Source of the DNA: Epiperipatus broadwayi
Lineage: Eukaryota; Onychophora; Udeonychophora; Euonychophora; Peripatidae
Assembly (NCBI GenBank): GCA_028023455.1
Contig: JAQFVV010006197.1
Coordinates: 15,433,254 to 15,497,253, forward strand
DNA length: 64,000 bases
Direction: 5' to 3'
The notes beneath the pieces were generated by a model, which saw only the letters and a program-made list of their open reading frames with translations, ran no database searches and had not been told where the DNA came from. This document shows, piece after piece, positions 1-11,981 of this stretch (positions within the stretch are counted from its first letter, which is position 1; the number at the start of each line of letters is the position of its first letter). A program made the position numbers and the translations under genes.

Positions 1-1679
1 TCAAGAACGCTATTGCTTAAGTTCCATTTACGATATTTTAAATAATAATGACAGTCGTTCTTTTTTTAAATGTAATAATTGTAATAATTTATATGTAGTC
101 CCTTGGGCATTATAGTATTAAATAGTGTTCATTGATACTAAATGCATGTGGAATCCGTTTAATGAAAGGAAATGTAATCGTATGTCATTAAGACATTCAT
201 AATTGTTTTATTTTCAGTTATTTAATTTGGTTTAGTATTCTAATCATGCCCTTAAAACTTTACATTTAGGTCAGTCATTATTTTGACGTCATTAAAGGAT
301 GTGTCATAGTTTTATAGCATTGCCAGCATGGGTCAGCCATTTGAAGACCATCGGGTACTCCGAATCTCTATCTTCACTTACATGTATGTTTCAGCTGGCA
401 TTGGAAGTGCCCTACAATACCTTTGGAAAAAGTAGTGGAAGCTCTGCATTGGTAACCCTACTCGGAAAATTGCATCTCCCTACCTTCCTCATTATAGCCT
501 GCCAGAAGAGCGAGCATACCATTTCTCTCTCATAAACGATGAAGTGTCTTCTCGGCCAAAATGGACCAAATCTTAATACTTGCTGTCTCATGCTTGCACC
601 ACCATCCAATATAGTACTTTAAGAATTACGCCTAAAACTAATCTATAAGCCGTAATGCTGTAATATAACTAAACCATTTTGTCATTTATTGAATGATGTA
701 TTTATACTTGGAATGTCACGAGAAGCTTGCATTAAACTATTTCCCTTAGGCGAGCGATTCCCACATGCGTAAATGAATTCTTATTTTATTTGAATTCAAG
801 AATTAAAATATGTTTGTTTATTGACTACGAAAATATTTGCATACTCAAATCATTGTTTATAATTTTGTTGTTTTGTAATAAAAAGGTATAACTGATGTCA
901 GAGACCAATTTACCTCGCATCATTATATATGTGTATATTTCTTGTTACGATCGAAGTGGCATCAGTCATAGTTTGTTAAATACATGCTATTAATTTATTT
1001 AAACACTAAAGTGTCTCGTTATAAATTCCTTTGCCTAGGTCATTATTTGATTATCTATTAAAATAATGTTTCTCTTCTTAAACCCATTATGCAAACTTTT
1101 AACTAAACATTGGCATATAAATAAACCACACTCATATATATATTGTACTGGTCAAAACCTGTTTATCCATCTAACATGAGCTGGAACTCATGAAATGTAC
1201 TTCAAACCCAGTCAAGCCCGAGATTTAGGTCAAAAACCAGCCTGGATTCGATCCCATTCTGTAAGCCCCAGATCAAACACCCAATGGATAACATAATGAT
1301 GGCACACAAGAATTAATTTTAAATCCGGCCCACTAGCAGAGCGGAGAAGACAATGAAACATCTATTAACTATGACTTAACTAAAATATATATGCATAGTT
1401 ATATGTTTGGAAGAGGAGAAAAAGGAATTCGAACTTCTCAAACAAGTTAGACAATAAAAATTAGTTTAATATAATGACAAATTATTTACATACATTTATA
1501 AATTAATTGCAAACATTAGTATGTGCGTGAATGAGCAAGCGGTAAATAATTACATAGTGTCATTCATGTTATTATTTCTCATATGCTCTTTATTAGCTAA
1601 ATAATACATTATAAATAAGCACACATCTTTGGTGGGTCCAACATTAAGATGCCAATCGATTATTAGAAAGAATTTACAT
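1..1679. other. Unannotated AT-rich DNA
   Basis: No gene is recognised here. A GC-richer patch at about 300-610 has short overlapping open frames on both strands (78 and 65 codons) with no recognisable motif and no convincing splice sites; it may be an old transposon scrap. A tRNA-like box B (GGATTCGATCCC) at about 1235-1250 has no clear box A. Confidence 0.5.
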
Positions 1680-1721
1680 AAAATTGCTATTAACGCTTTT
1701 ATATACGGTTCTGAAACATGG
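1680..1721 (+). pseudogene. Possible LINE reverse-transcriptase tail remnant
   Basis: Fourteen codons read KIAINAFIYGSETW and then stop. The YGSETW motif is typical of the region just after the RT domain in several non-LTR retrotransposons, where it lies in ...LLYGSETWTL... . Flanking frames are full of stops, so at most this is a heavily decayed fragment. The motif is short and chance resemblance cannot be excluded. Confidence 0.25.
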
Positions 1722-1966
1722 TGACTAACATTATTTCGGGGAGCATTCCGAGATTCATTACAGATATAATACAAACTATTTTTACGCCATTACGGGTATG
1801 AAAATAAATAAAATACATTTGAAAACATTTAATTATATGACAAAATACTTAATGAAACTTCTATTAATCAGCGCTGGTAAGAAGAATGCTTTATTTTCCC
1901 CAAGGCATATAGATACTCTTAAATACAGAAATAAGTTACGATGGGATTGTATAAGGCTGAAATAAA

Positions 1967-2038
1967 TTTAATTAATAAAACTAGAAGTAGCTGGCATTTA
2001 TATTTAATTAATAAAACTAGAAGTAGCTGGCATTTATA
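1967..2038. repeat. 36-bp tandem duplication
   Basis: Two head-to-tail copies of a 36-bp unit containing ACTAGAAGTAGCTGGC, nearly identical, so a recent slippage or replication duplication. The following 300 bp (to about 2400) is slightly GC-richer but has no open frame. Confidence 0.85.
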
Positions 2039-3088
2039 TATACTTTAAGCAGAGCGCAATTTTAATATTAGAGCATTAAAACTGGGTCATGAAGCAAAAG
2101 AAATAATACGAAGAAGTTTGCGGTGCTGACATAATTAGCCAAAAAATAACAGGAAAAGTCGTGCTTCTGGAAGAAAGACGAAGTCTAAAACCCCTTCTTG
2201 GGTAGTGCTTAGAGAAAAGTGGATAGGCATGCTGTGGACGTCACCGATGTGCAGGCCTTATGTACGAAGAAAGTGAATAGGCATAGCCTGTGCCAGACTT
2301 AGGGAATTGCTGCCAGAGACCTTTTTATACTAAATAAATGGTTGTGGGAAGGTAAACTATCCTCAGTACAAGGCTTGAGAAATAAATCTATGGATTCGAA
2401 CTTGTCACAACCCCCAGATTAGAAGCACATAATATATATATACAAAGATAGGCCGAATGTCAGTAACGCAGTAATGGTAAATGTCACTAACAACATTGAA
2501 TAAGTTTTACTGCTTTAAAAATAAATGACCCTAGTTTGAATGCCATAATTTATATAAATAATATGCTATGCCACTATAATATATATAGAGAGAAGATTTC
2601 ATTTAATAAAATATACATGAAGGTTTTATTTAGTAAAAGAAACATTAAGATTTATCCCCTTCCCTTTTCTATTATTTAAAATAAATCAATCCCACCTTCG
2701 TTGATTTTACAATAACTGGAATATATAAGTACTGTATTTGATATTTTAAGAGTATGTAAAAATAAAACTAGCAGTTATAGAAAAAAACTAATTGGTTACC
2801 TTTTCAGAAATCAATAACATTTATAAAATAAATAAGGTTTCAATGTGTTAATTAGCTTGAGTTCTGGATTCACCCCGGGTAGAAAATCCAGAGTTAAACA
2901 AATATATATATTTTTTATAATAAAACATAAATAAAATCTTGGCTCGTAAAACAATCTGGTGAGTGTATTCAATTAATTATGCATTATATTGTAAGGGGAC
3001 GTTAATTCACAGAGGTTTATTTAAAAAGAAAGAAAAGATTTTAAAAATTCAACTCGTCAGATTGTGTGAGATTGACATATTAATAACT

Positions 3089-4441
3089 GGTTGTCGTCGA
3101 ATAGCCACTATATCCCATTCGATGGTGCAGTTTTCACGCTTAAACTATAAAATATGATCATTCCCGGACCGTTAATTATAATCATTTCAATGTGTTTTTT
3201 ATAATGCGAAAATAAAAACAGAAGAAAATCGTGTTTTTTAAATATTATTTAATTTTAAATATTATTTTTTATTAACGTATACAAATTAAATGATAATAAT
3301 AAATGTAAAATAAAATAAACAAATTACAATTTGATTTGTCTTTTTTAGTTTGCTTTTTATTAGAAAAATCAATTTTCTATCGGAGATATTTTTTACTGGT
3401 GTTACGGCTTTTGTTGTTGTTGTTGTTTAAAAACTCATAATCAGAATAAAAAGTAAAAATTGTTAGTCTTCCTTTTACATTTTATTTCTACATAGAAACA
3501 GATATTATTGTGTTATCGCTATTTTTTACTTTTTTAGTCTTTGTTTTACTTTTTTTTTTTTTTTTACAGACAAACAGATAGTTTTAGAGTTAGGTTTAGT
3601 GTTAGTTTTAGGGTTAGGTTTAGGGTTACTGTTCTCTTGTTTGTAATGCTAAAATAAAAAATATCAATCGTATTTTTGTAAATATTTTTTTTTACTAACA
3701 TCTATAAAATAAATGATAACAATAAACATAAACTATATTCAACAAAGTATAACAGTAGTCAGAGAAAAGAAAGAAACTAAAACTTTTATAAACAACAACA
3801 AATATATATATAATGTCTTCTTTACTTATTAAATGTGTTTATAATATATGCTTTTTATGACATTTAAAAAAACAGTATACAACTGTACTTTTCTTATTGG
3901 ATATTTTTGTGTTAACGCTCTTTTTTATTTCAAAAATATACACACGGTACAATCTTCTTTGACTCGTGGAATGTTACAAACAGTACGTTATTTGACACGT
4001 TACCTAATTCAAACTCACTTTATACATATATCTCATCAACAATTCAAACTCACTTTATACATATATCTCATCAACATTTATCACTTAAAACTTCAATACA
4101 CTACGGTGTAAAAAGTCTGTTAATTATTACTTTACAAAATCTGAACATTTCAATACTTTAAAATAAAAACAAATCCAATGAAAACACATTTCCATCCAAT
4201 TCAAAAAAACACACCCTCTCACCAAGCCGTAACTGCGAATTCGGAAAATGTATTTGCTGCAATGCAACATACATGCTGTACTGCGACGCGACATAGCGGC
4301 CTGCAATCTGTAGCACAACAAAAAAGTTGTATTATAGAAAACGCGGGTTCGAACATGTTGGCCGCGGAAATAGCATTTTTATGTGCTTTAGCGCGAAAAC
4401 GGCGCCATCCAGTGGGATATGGTGGCCCTTCGACGACTACC
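3089..4441. mobile_element. Non-autonomous Merlin-type DNA transposon (MITE)
   Basis: The element is 1353 bp. Its ends are about 40-bp imperfect terminal inverted repeats beginning GGTTGTCGTCGAA on the left and, read inward from the right, GGTAGTCGTCGAA. It is flanked by a perfect 8-bp target-site duplication, TAATAACT (3081-3088 and 4442-4449). Subterminal DNA resembles the larger Merlin element at 42849-46168: about 3150-3240 matches 42910-42990, and 3960-4440 matches 45695-46150. An 8-9 bp duplication and GG-starting ends fit the Merlin (IS1016-like) superfamily. No transposase frame is present, so it was presumably mobilised by a relative. Its interior is poly(T)/poly(A) rich and includes a short internal duplication at about 4000-4075. 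Confidence 0.9.
3578..3627 (+). repeat. Degenerate telomere-like (TTAGGG-related) tract
   Basis: About 50 bp made of variants of GTTAGG, GTTTAG and GTTAGGGTTAGG units inside the Merlin MITE. It is imperfect, so it is an interstitial or captured motif rather than a functional telomere. Confidence 0.6.
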
Positions 4442-4449
4442 TAATAACT

Positions 4450-6442
4450 AAATAGACATATAAAATCAAGTAATAAAATAACTATCAATAAATGACAGCA
4501 CCAAAATTAACGTAAGTTAGAGCATATGAGAGAGAATTAAATTTATAGAAATCATTTGAAAGCAATTTATATATTATATATTAGAAATAAAGTTAAATGA
4601 TACATTTAGAAGAAGCCTTGATAATAAGAGTTTGAGATTAGTCAGACTAGTTTTACTTGCGGCTTGAAAATTTACTTCCACTATTTTGAGAGTCCATATT
4701 TTAAAGTCTGCTCATGCACGGCAATTGGTTCTTAAATAACAGCAAGCTTTTATTCAGCATTCCACAATTCTCCAGTCGGGCTTTTCCTTCATTCTATGGG
4801 AGCATGGTATAACGGCAGCGAAAGATGACCCTCGTGTGTCAGAAAGGTGATGAGCTTTCTACGCTTACATTTCAAAACAGCTTGGATTCAGTTAACTGTA
4901 CAGTTCTCTCAATAGAAGCTAATCTATCTCTTAATAGTAGCTAATCTGTTGGTGATTTAAAATCCGGCCATTTTATATTTTTCTCAGGTATTTCTGGAAT
5001 GCTTTTAATTACTTAGTTTTAGCCTTAAAATCTAATCTCTGATCTAACAGAAATTTTACATTTCTTTGTCCATTGTTTTTGAAAGATGCAACGTTAGATA
5101 ACGTCCAAAAATAAATTCAAATCTATTTCCAGATTAGAAGTAGATTTGACAAAAATGTTTATAACAAAAGAAAATCTTTAATCTTAATCCCCATTTTAAG
5201 TAAAAACTTTAATTAAAAATACCTTCCCCAATGATGTTTCTAACCCTTTAATTATTTTTAGACAATTCGGGTGCATCTTCCATCTTGAATTTTATAAAAT
5301 ATACATTTTAATAGGGAAAAAAAAGTACTTTAAAAAGAAAAAGTTTAAGAATGACGTATAATAAAATATTTACAAAAAAATCAATATTTTGTTAGTATTT
5401 TGCTCCTATATATATATATTTGAGCCGCATCTATGTACTTTAATAAAAAAAGAACTAATTAATAAAAGAATTAATAAGAATTTTAAAAAAATGTTATTGA
5501 AACGTTAAAATTTTATAACTTAGGCGCGCATCTCAAATATATACATGAAATATATATACACGACAAAAGGAGTGGGATGGGAAATAGGGTTTAAATACAG
5601 GCTAGTAGATGAAACTATGAAGCTCAATCTTAAGCTAAGATTGACTGCTTCAATATTAGCGTGCTCTCCTCTAATAATCACAGGTCTATGCATAATAAAA
5701 TTATTCTAGTGTGAACTATGTAAATAATGTACGTTTATAATAAGTTGTTTTTTTATAGTATTAAATTAAAGTATTTTTTAATCATATCCAGAGTTTGAAT
5801 CTTTATTTTGTATTACATTCAAATATCAGCCCTTCAAGCTAATTGCGCATGCGCTTTGCGAGTGCCAATAATAAATGAATACTTTCCCTTCCAATACAAG
5901 ATATAGTCTTTATGCAGGAATAAAATGAATCCTACCTATTCCTACAACAATAAAATGAATCCACCTATTCCTACAACTCAAATGCTTATATATGAGCAAA
6001 TCTAAAGTACTGGCAAGGAAAGACCACTCACTTTAAATTACTACTTACGATGTCTGAATGAATGACGTCGGTGAAATTGTCTAGAATTTACTAAACATCA
6101 CTCTAACTGAAACTTAATCATATGTAAATAAGCATTTATTTTTATATAGCGCTGTGTTTACAATTGTATTACATTCAAAGATTTTATCTAATTGTATTAT
6201 TTTAATCCTTATATCTCATTCGGGGATTCATCCTCAAAAACCCCAGTTCGAGTCTCATGTCACATAACCACTGTGTGACGTCCGGTACAATATGTATAGG
6301 GAGTTTTTGCCTGTTTTAATAAGTTATAAGCAAGCATAAGAAATGGTGATCATGTGATGTTTATTGGCTCACAAGATAGATAAGACTGAGTGCAGCACAT
6401 CTGCATATGATTTATCATAGCGTCTAGTCTTCAGGATACCTC
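4450..6442. other. Unannotated AT-rich DNA
   Basis: No gene recognised. At about 4640-4960 the base composition is more balanced but frames are closed. A 31-bp duplication (TGAATCC..CCTATTCCTACAAC) lies near 5920-5980. A tRNA-like box B (CCAGTTCGAGTCTC) lies at about 6243-6256. Positions 6328-6360 resemble the end of the 12-13.6 kb repeat family. Confidence 0.5.
6078..6190. repeat. Dispersed repeat fragment, copy 1
   Basis: Resembles 47528-47640. Shared blocks are CTAGAATTTAC, TATGTAAATAA and TTTTTATATAGCGC followed by TGTTT-like sequence and ACATTCAAAGA-like DNA. It is probably a decayed dispersed repeat; the family is not recognised. Confidence 0.5.
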
Positions 6443-6447
6443 ACAAT

Positions 6448-7244
6448 TGTAAAATATTAAAGAATGTTTAATATTTAATTTTAAATAATAAATCGTTGAA
6501 AAGAAATGTTTTGCAATTAAACGTAGTTTAAACAAACATGGACTCATATATATATTGATTAATAAAACCGAGCGTACAAATCACCTTATAAGAAAGGAAT
6601 TCATAAATTTTAATTAATTATAAAACTTTGTACATACGGAAATAAATTCCTAAGAAAGTAATGAATTGTGTAATTAAAGATAAGGAATTATTTTTATGAC
6701 AACAAACTAATTAAACCCCAAAAATTACTCCAGAAAAGATATGAGAAACAAAGGAGGAGATGATATAAAAAGATAGACAAAAAGGACACGGCTTTTTCTA
6801 TGGTTGCCACTATTAGTAGTGTGTCCACGAGTCATAAAGCAGTTGATCATCATCAAAAAATTTCTTTTCCCAGAATCTCGTCTCCTGAAGGTCACAAAGC
6901 CGATTAGTGTTATAAACAGACCGCCCTGGTCTTATTATTTTGAAACGTCTCGAGGCTCAACAAGGGTTGTATATTAAGGCCTATAGACAATAGTGAAGGT
7001 AAAATGATTAACAACTTTTCCTTAATTGTGTAAATAGTATTTGCTGGCAAATAATTAACCTGGGACTTAAGCTCTATCAATTTCAAACTGTATACTTGTG
7101 TTAAAGATCAGTAGAATAGTTATTTATTTTTCTTCCAAATATATATATATAAATTACTATTGCCTAAAATATTACTGTTATTTTGTTGAGTACTTTTATG
7201 TGCATTTTTTCGCTGGTTGCCCAGTCTCAGTTGGGAACATAGTA
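6448..7244 (+). repeat. 5' LTR
   Basis: 797 bp, starting TGTAAAATATTAAAG. By alignment to the other LTR it ends at ...GGAACATAGTA, where the terminal CA has mutated. It matches 8287-9113 along its whole length. Confidence 0.88.
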
Positions 7245-7250
7245 AATTAT

Positions 7251-7272
7251 TGGTGCAGTCACATTTCGAACC
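7251..7272 (+). promoter_or_regulatory. Primer binding site candidate
   Basis: TGGTGCAGTCACATTTCG begins six bases after the 5' LTR, where the tRNA primer site of an LTR retrotransposon is expected; TGG complements the tRNA CCA end. I cannot assign the tRNA. Confidence 0.7.
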
Positions 7273-7418
7273 TAGGAAATAGGAAAGAGTTTAAGCCATT
7301 AGTAGTTCTGGTATTGGGTTTTCTAAGTTAGGAAGAACGGCTTTCTAAGTTAGGAAGAACAATTTCACAATTATAGCATTAAAGTTAGTTGTAAAGTTAA
7401 ATTATTCAGTAATTAGTC

Positions 7419-8246
7419 ATGAGTGCATTGGGACAGAATAATATACCAGAATTCAAAGTTAGCAACAAAGTTAGCAACACACCTGAATGCCCGTTGTATA
7501 TTATGCGACTACTGACCTTCTTTATATTAAATGAAATTGAAGATAATAAAAAGTAGCTGCACTCATGTTTTGCAGGAATGAAAGTTATAGAAGTCATAAA
7601 TAGATTGTTTGATATACCTATTATTGATAAAGTAAAGTATGAGGATCTAATAAACAAACTAAGTGATCATTCAGCCACCGTCCATCACAGCACATAGCTC
7701 GTTTAACTTTGCGAAGAAGGAAGCAGCTAGAGGGTGAAAAAAGTAAAAAGTTTGATACAGCTCTTAAAAAAATTGACCCAAGGGTTGTGAGTAAACCTCG
7801 TGGACAAAATACTCATGGATCAGTTACTATGGTGAAGGTCTGATGTTAGGCTCAGACAATTTCTCACCAAGCCTGACCTGACATACGAAATGGTCATTAA
7901 GAAATGCATTGCGTACAAGTTAACACTTGAACAAACCCAGGTGTTTAGCAATAATAGGGATGAAAACCCGGTTCATGTGTTTAAAAGAGAACATGAAAAG
8001 TCCAGGCCATTGAAAACTGAAACAAGTAACAAAATTAGCGTAAAATGTTATAGCGATGGTAAAAAAGGCCACATATCAAAAGAATGTAGGTGGTGTAAAG
8101 AGGCATGTTTTAAAAGCAAACAAGAAGGTAACTGGAAAAGCAAAAATAAATCCCATATGCAAGGAAATAGGGGAGGTTACTATACAATTAAAAACATGGC
8201 CATCCAGATCCAGACTTCAGATACAGAGACCAGCCTGATTCAATGA
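7419..8246 (+). pseudogene. gag remnant of the LTR retrotransposon
   Basis: A start-like frame at 7419 reads MSALGQNNIPEFKVSN and stops at about 7553. Downstream frames (YEDLINKLSDH at about 7635-7675; RQFLTKPDLTYEMVIKKC at about 7850-7905) resemble the conserved C-terminal half of gypsy-type Gag. The last open part (7890-8246) ends with a nucleocapsid zinc knuckle, CYSDGKKGHISKEC. The second cysteine of the expected C-x2-C-x4-H-x4-C pattern is replaced by aspartate. At least two frameshifts or stops separate the pieces, so it cannot make a full Gag. Confidence 0.75.
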
Positions 8247-8270
8247 CTATATGTAAGCATAAACTTTTCT

Positions 8271-8286
8271 GGAGTAAGAAGAGGAG
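8271..8286 (+). promoter_or_regulatory. Polypurine tract
   Basis: GGAGTAAGAAGAGGAG lies directly before the 3' LTR, the place and composition expected for plus-strand priming in reverse transcription. Confidence 0.8.
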
Positions 8287-9113
8287 TGTAAAATATTAAA
8301 GAAATGTTTAATCTTTAATTTTAAATAATGAATCATTGAAAAGAAACACTTTGCAATTAAACATAGTTTAAACAAACATGGGCATATATTAATAAACCAA
8401 GCTTACAAATCACCTTATAAGGTAAGAAATTCATAAATTTTAATTATTTATAAAACTTTGTAAATATGGAAATAAATTCCTAATAAGGTAATAAATTGTA
8501 TAATTAAAGATAAAAAATAATTTGTATAATAACAAACTAATAATTCAAACTAATTAAACCCCAAGATTTTACTCCAGAAAAGATATGAGAACCAAAGGAG
8601 GAGATGATATAAAAAGCTAGACAAAAAGGACTGATGTTTTTTTCTGTGGTTGTTGCTATTAGTAGAGCGTTCATGAGTCGAAGAGCAGTAGATTATCATC
8701 AAACAATTCTTTTTCCAAGGATTTTGGCTCCTAAAGGTCTTTAAGTCAATTAGTGTTCTAAACAGACCCCCCCCCCCAATCTTACTATTATTTTGAAACC
8801 CCTCAAGAGGCTCGTCGAGGTTTGTATATTAAGTCCTATAGATGGTAGTGAAAGTAAAATGATGTAGTGAAAGTAAAATGATTAATAGCTTTTCCTTAAT
8901 TGTGTAATAGTATTTGTTGGCAAATAATTAACCTGACTTAAGCTCTATCAATTTCAAACTGTATACTCACGTTTAAGATCAATAGAGTAGTTATTTATTT
9001 TTCTTCCAAATTTGTATATAAATTAGTATTGCTTAAAATATATCTGTTATTTGGTTGAGTTCTTTTATGTGTATTTGTTCACTGGTCGCACAGTCTTAGT
9101 TGGGGACACAGCA
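8287..9113 (+). repeat. 3' LTR
   Basis: 827 bp, from TGTAAAATATT to GGACACAGCA, followed directly by the ACAAT duplication. It contains a poly(C) run at about 8767-8779 and a short internal duplication that the 5' LTR lacks. Confidence 0.9.
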
Positions 9114-9613
9114 ACAATTACCCAAAAATAAACATAGCCAACAGAACAACTATATAATAACAAGTGCTTATCTTTAGATTAGTATACTGCCCATACAAAT
9201 GATGCAACTAGTTAATTAAATATTTCCTAATCCCACAAGGTAAAGCTATCATCCTTATAAATTCTTCAAATTGATAATCCAATATCTCATTCCTAATTTG
9301 AGTATGCTATCTTCTCCTGCCTATTCCAAACTTCATATATGATTTCTGATCTTCATTGTTCTGTAATCAGAACAGGAGTCTCAGGCTATGTTCTGATTAT
9401 TCAACTGTCGGGTTCAGGACTGTAATAGATAAGTTACCAACAGAAATTGTTGTTGGACTATCTGAATTAGATTTCAATTGAGTATATCAGCTCAGCTATA
9501 ATATTTTCTGATCCCTTATAATACTGCATTGAATAATGGAAATTCTTGTAGAAATGAACTCTTGATCCAACCGACTATTGATTGGGTGGCTATAGCTCAA
9601 GAATTTAATGCTT

Positions 9614-9937
9614 TTATATAATCCCAATAATATCAGAACCTAAAAAGAATTGTCTAATTTTTTGGAAAACCCACACTACTGCTAAAGCTTCCTTTTCTGT
9701 AACTGTATAATTCAATTCCAGGTTTCTCAATAGTCTACTTATAAAATAAAGAATTCCCTGATGGTCATTCTTCTGACCTTGGAAGAGAATTAAGTTTGTA
9801 GTTAATGTGATCAATTTGGACATAAAAAGGTTTGCTGAAATTGGAGTTAAGATTGATACTAATGTCATATTTGGTGCCTGGCACAACCAATTTGTTGCTA
9901 TTAAATTTAAATTGTGCTTCATTTCCAGCAATGTCAA
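9614..9937 (-). pseudogene. Ty3/gypsy RNase H fragment
   Basis: An open frame of 107 codons. Its C-terminal third reads ISRLLRNLELNYTVTEKEAL followed by AVVWVFQKIRQFFLG. This is the classic gypsy-type RNase H block (SRxLxxxExNYxxTEKEALAVVWAxxKxRxYLxG), at about 9620-9755. The N-terminal part has no clear RT signature, and neighbouring frames on this strand are closed. It lies close to the LTR element above but on the opposite strand, so it is a separate, truncated insertion. Confidence 0.75.
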
Positions 9938-10860
9938 TAAATGTTGATTTATTTAAAAGTATGCTTTAAGAAAATTGCTTCATTTCCAGCAATGTCAATA
10001 AATGTTGATTTATTTAAAAGTATGCTTTAAGAATGGGTAGCCATCTATCTGTTCTTATAAAACTTAATAACATGGAGTGCTTCTATTCACAGAATAGGTA
10101 GCAATCTATCTGTTCTTATAAAACTTAATAACATGGAGTGCTTCTATTCACAATATATATATATATGGAAGGGCAGTTGTCTTCAGTCTAAATTAAATAT
10201 ATATCTTTAAAAATGCTGTTCATTTATTAGTTACAACTTTATAAATTAACATGGTTCATTATTGTACATTACTAAAACATATACTTTTTCTACCCTGGGA
10301 TTTATAATTCAAATCTTTATAATCAATAAACTTATTAAAAATCTGGTTGCTAAATCAGATTGTGCTTCATTTCCAGCATTATCAATGAAGGTTAGTTTAT
10401 TTAAAAGTAGGTTTTAAGAATGGTGGCCATCCATTCTTTTAAAACATTTATCAGAGTGCTTATATTCATAGCATGTGTGGAAAAATAATTCTTTCATCTA
10501 AATTATATATATTGTATATCTTAAAAATGGTGTATTATTTAATATTTACATCTATATAAACTAATGTAGTTCATTATCATAGGTCATTAAAAAGGAGATG
10601 CTTTCTCTGTCCTAGGATTTATAATTCAAGCCTTTACAAGTAATAAGTAATTTAAGTATCTGGCTGTTAAATTAGATTATGCTTAATTTCCAGCACTATC
10701 AATGAATGTTTATTAAAAGTAGGCTTTAAGAATGGGTGACCCTGTTTTTTTAAAAAACATTTATTGGCATGGAGTGCTTCTATTCACAGAGCATGTATGG
10801 AAGGATAATTATATTCCGTTCAATTTTCATTAAAATGTAACAAATTAATTTTATATATAA
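9906..10860. repeat. Decayed tandem array, roughly 315-400 bp unit
   Basis: Three units contain TTCATTTCCAGCA..TCAATGAA, TTTAAAAGTAGGCTTTAAG, a GGAGTGCTTCTATTCACA block and TTATAATTCAAGCC-like DNA. Starts are at about 9906, 10360 and 10675. The first unit also has secondary duplications: about 54 bp at 9916-10030 and about 61 bp at 10034-10152. Family not recognised. Confidence 0.75.
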
Positions 10861-11451
10861 TTTCATTTTTTAATTACTCAAATATTTATTTTGGATGGCC
10901 ATGGGCTTAGAATGAATTATCTCTAAACATATGTAATTTGTTTAAGTTACAATGAATACATGATATAATGAATCAGCTTCTGGAATCAATTCATTGTGCC
11001 AGATCTTGTGGTACATTTAACTGCTCTCATGCTCTAATACATATCCACTAGCCTTAACACTAATACATAACGACTAGCTTTATGTAGGCCTATGAACAGA
11101 TCTTTTGAAATGGGATGAAAGTCTAAAAATCTCAAAATATTGGATATTGTGTTACAATTTCATTTTGGTGCTTCTTATGGATAAACTTCATATACTGAGA
11201 CTGACTTATAATCTATCTCTATATTAGTTATATTTCTAATGCACTAGCTCTACTTTCTACAAATATTCCATTCTGACATATTTAAAATAGGAGAAATAAC
11301 TTTTATATAATCTTAAAACCAAAAAATTATGAACAAAGTATTTACATTCTATTCATATTTCATTATAGAAAATACTATAATTATTCAAATTACACTTATT
11401 CTTTACATGTATTAAAATCTCAATTCACTGATCTTTAAGAGATCAGATAAA

Positions 11452-11609
11452 ACAAACTAGATGTGATAAAACAACAGTTTCAAAAACCCATTAAATGTTA
11501 AAGATAAGAGCAATTTAATAATTATTCAAAACAAACTAGATGTGATAAAACAACAGTTCCAAAAACCCATTAAATGTTTAAGATAAGAGCAATTTAATAA
11601 TTATTCAAT
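11452..11609. repeat. 79-bp tandem duplication
   Basis: Two near-identical copies beginning ACAAACTAGATGTGAT, differing at a few bases. Confidence 0.9.
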
Positions 11610-11806
11610 GAAATAAAGATAAAATACAACATTCCATATTCTTGCATACCTGCATACCTACAAAACGTGGGTCTGCACTGCTGATAACTTTTTTCAATGA
11701 TAATTTACCTTCTCTCATCTGATTAAAAAGCATATTTTTTTTTAGAAAAGTTAGAATTATTCTGCATACACTTTATTATCATACTAAAAATTTATAAAAA
11801 TTCAGT

Positions 11807-11810
<4 letters not shown>

Positions 11811-11875
<65 letters not shown>
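11811..11875. repeat. (TG)n microsatellite
   Basis: An uninterrupted TG run of about 32 units, likely polymorphic in length. Confidence 0.98.
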
Positions 11876-11877
<2 letters not shown>

Positions 11878-11981
11878 CTAATAATAGCAATCACATATTG
11901 TTTCAAATTTTAAAAAATGATGCCAACAAGAAAACATTCTTGGGACTATGATTTGTAAGAATGGATGCAATTAAAAATATG

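Larger units (their letters stand above)
6448..9113 (+). mobile_element. Short Ty3/gypsy-like LTR retrotransposon with intact ends
   Basis: The element is 2666 bp. It has two long terminal repeats starting TGTAAAATATT, a primer-binding-site-like TGG sequence, a small gag remnant, a purine tract, and a 5-bp target-site duplication ACAAT (6443-6447 and 9114-9118). The internal part is only about 1.04 kb and has no protease, reverse transcriptase or integrase. It is therefore a deleted, non-autonomous copy that would need enzymes from a relative. The two LTRs differ at many positions, including small indels and a 15-bp internal duplication in the 3' LTR near 8850-8880, so the insertion is not recent. 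Confidence 0.92.

Noticed and set aside
299-609. Overlapping frames of 78 and 65 codons in a GC-richer patch
   Set aside because: Open on both strands at once, no motif and no consistent splice sites; a gene call is not supported.
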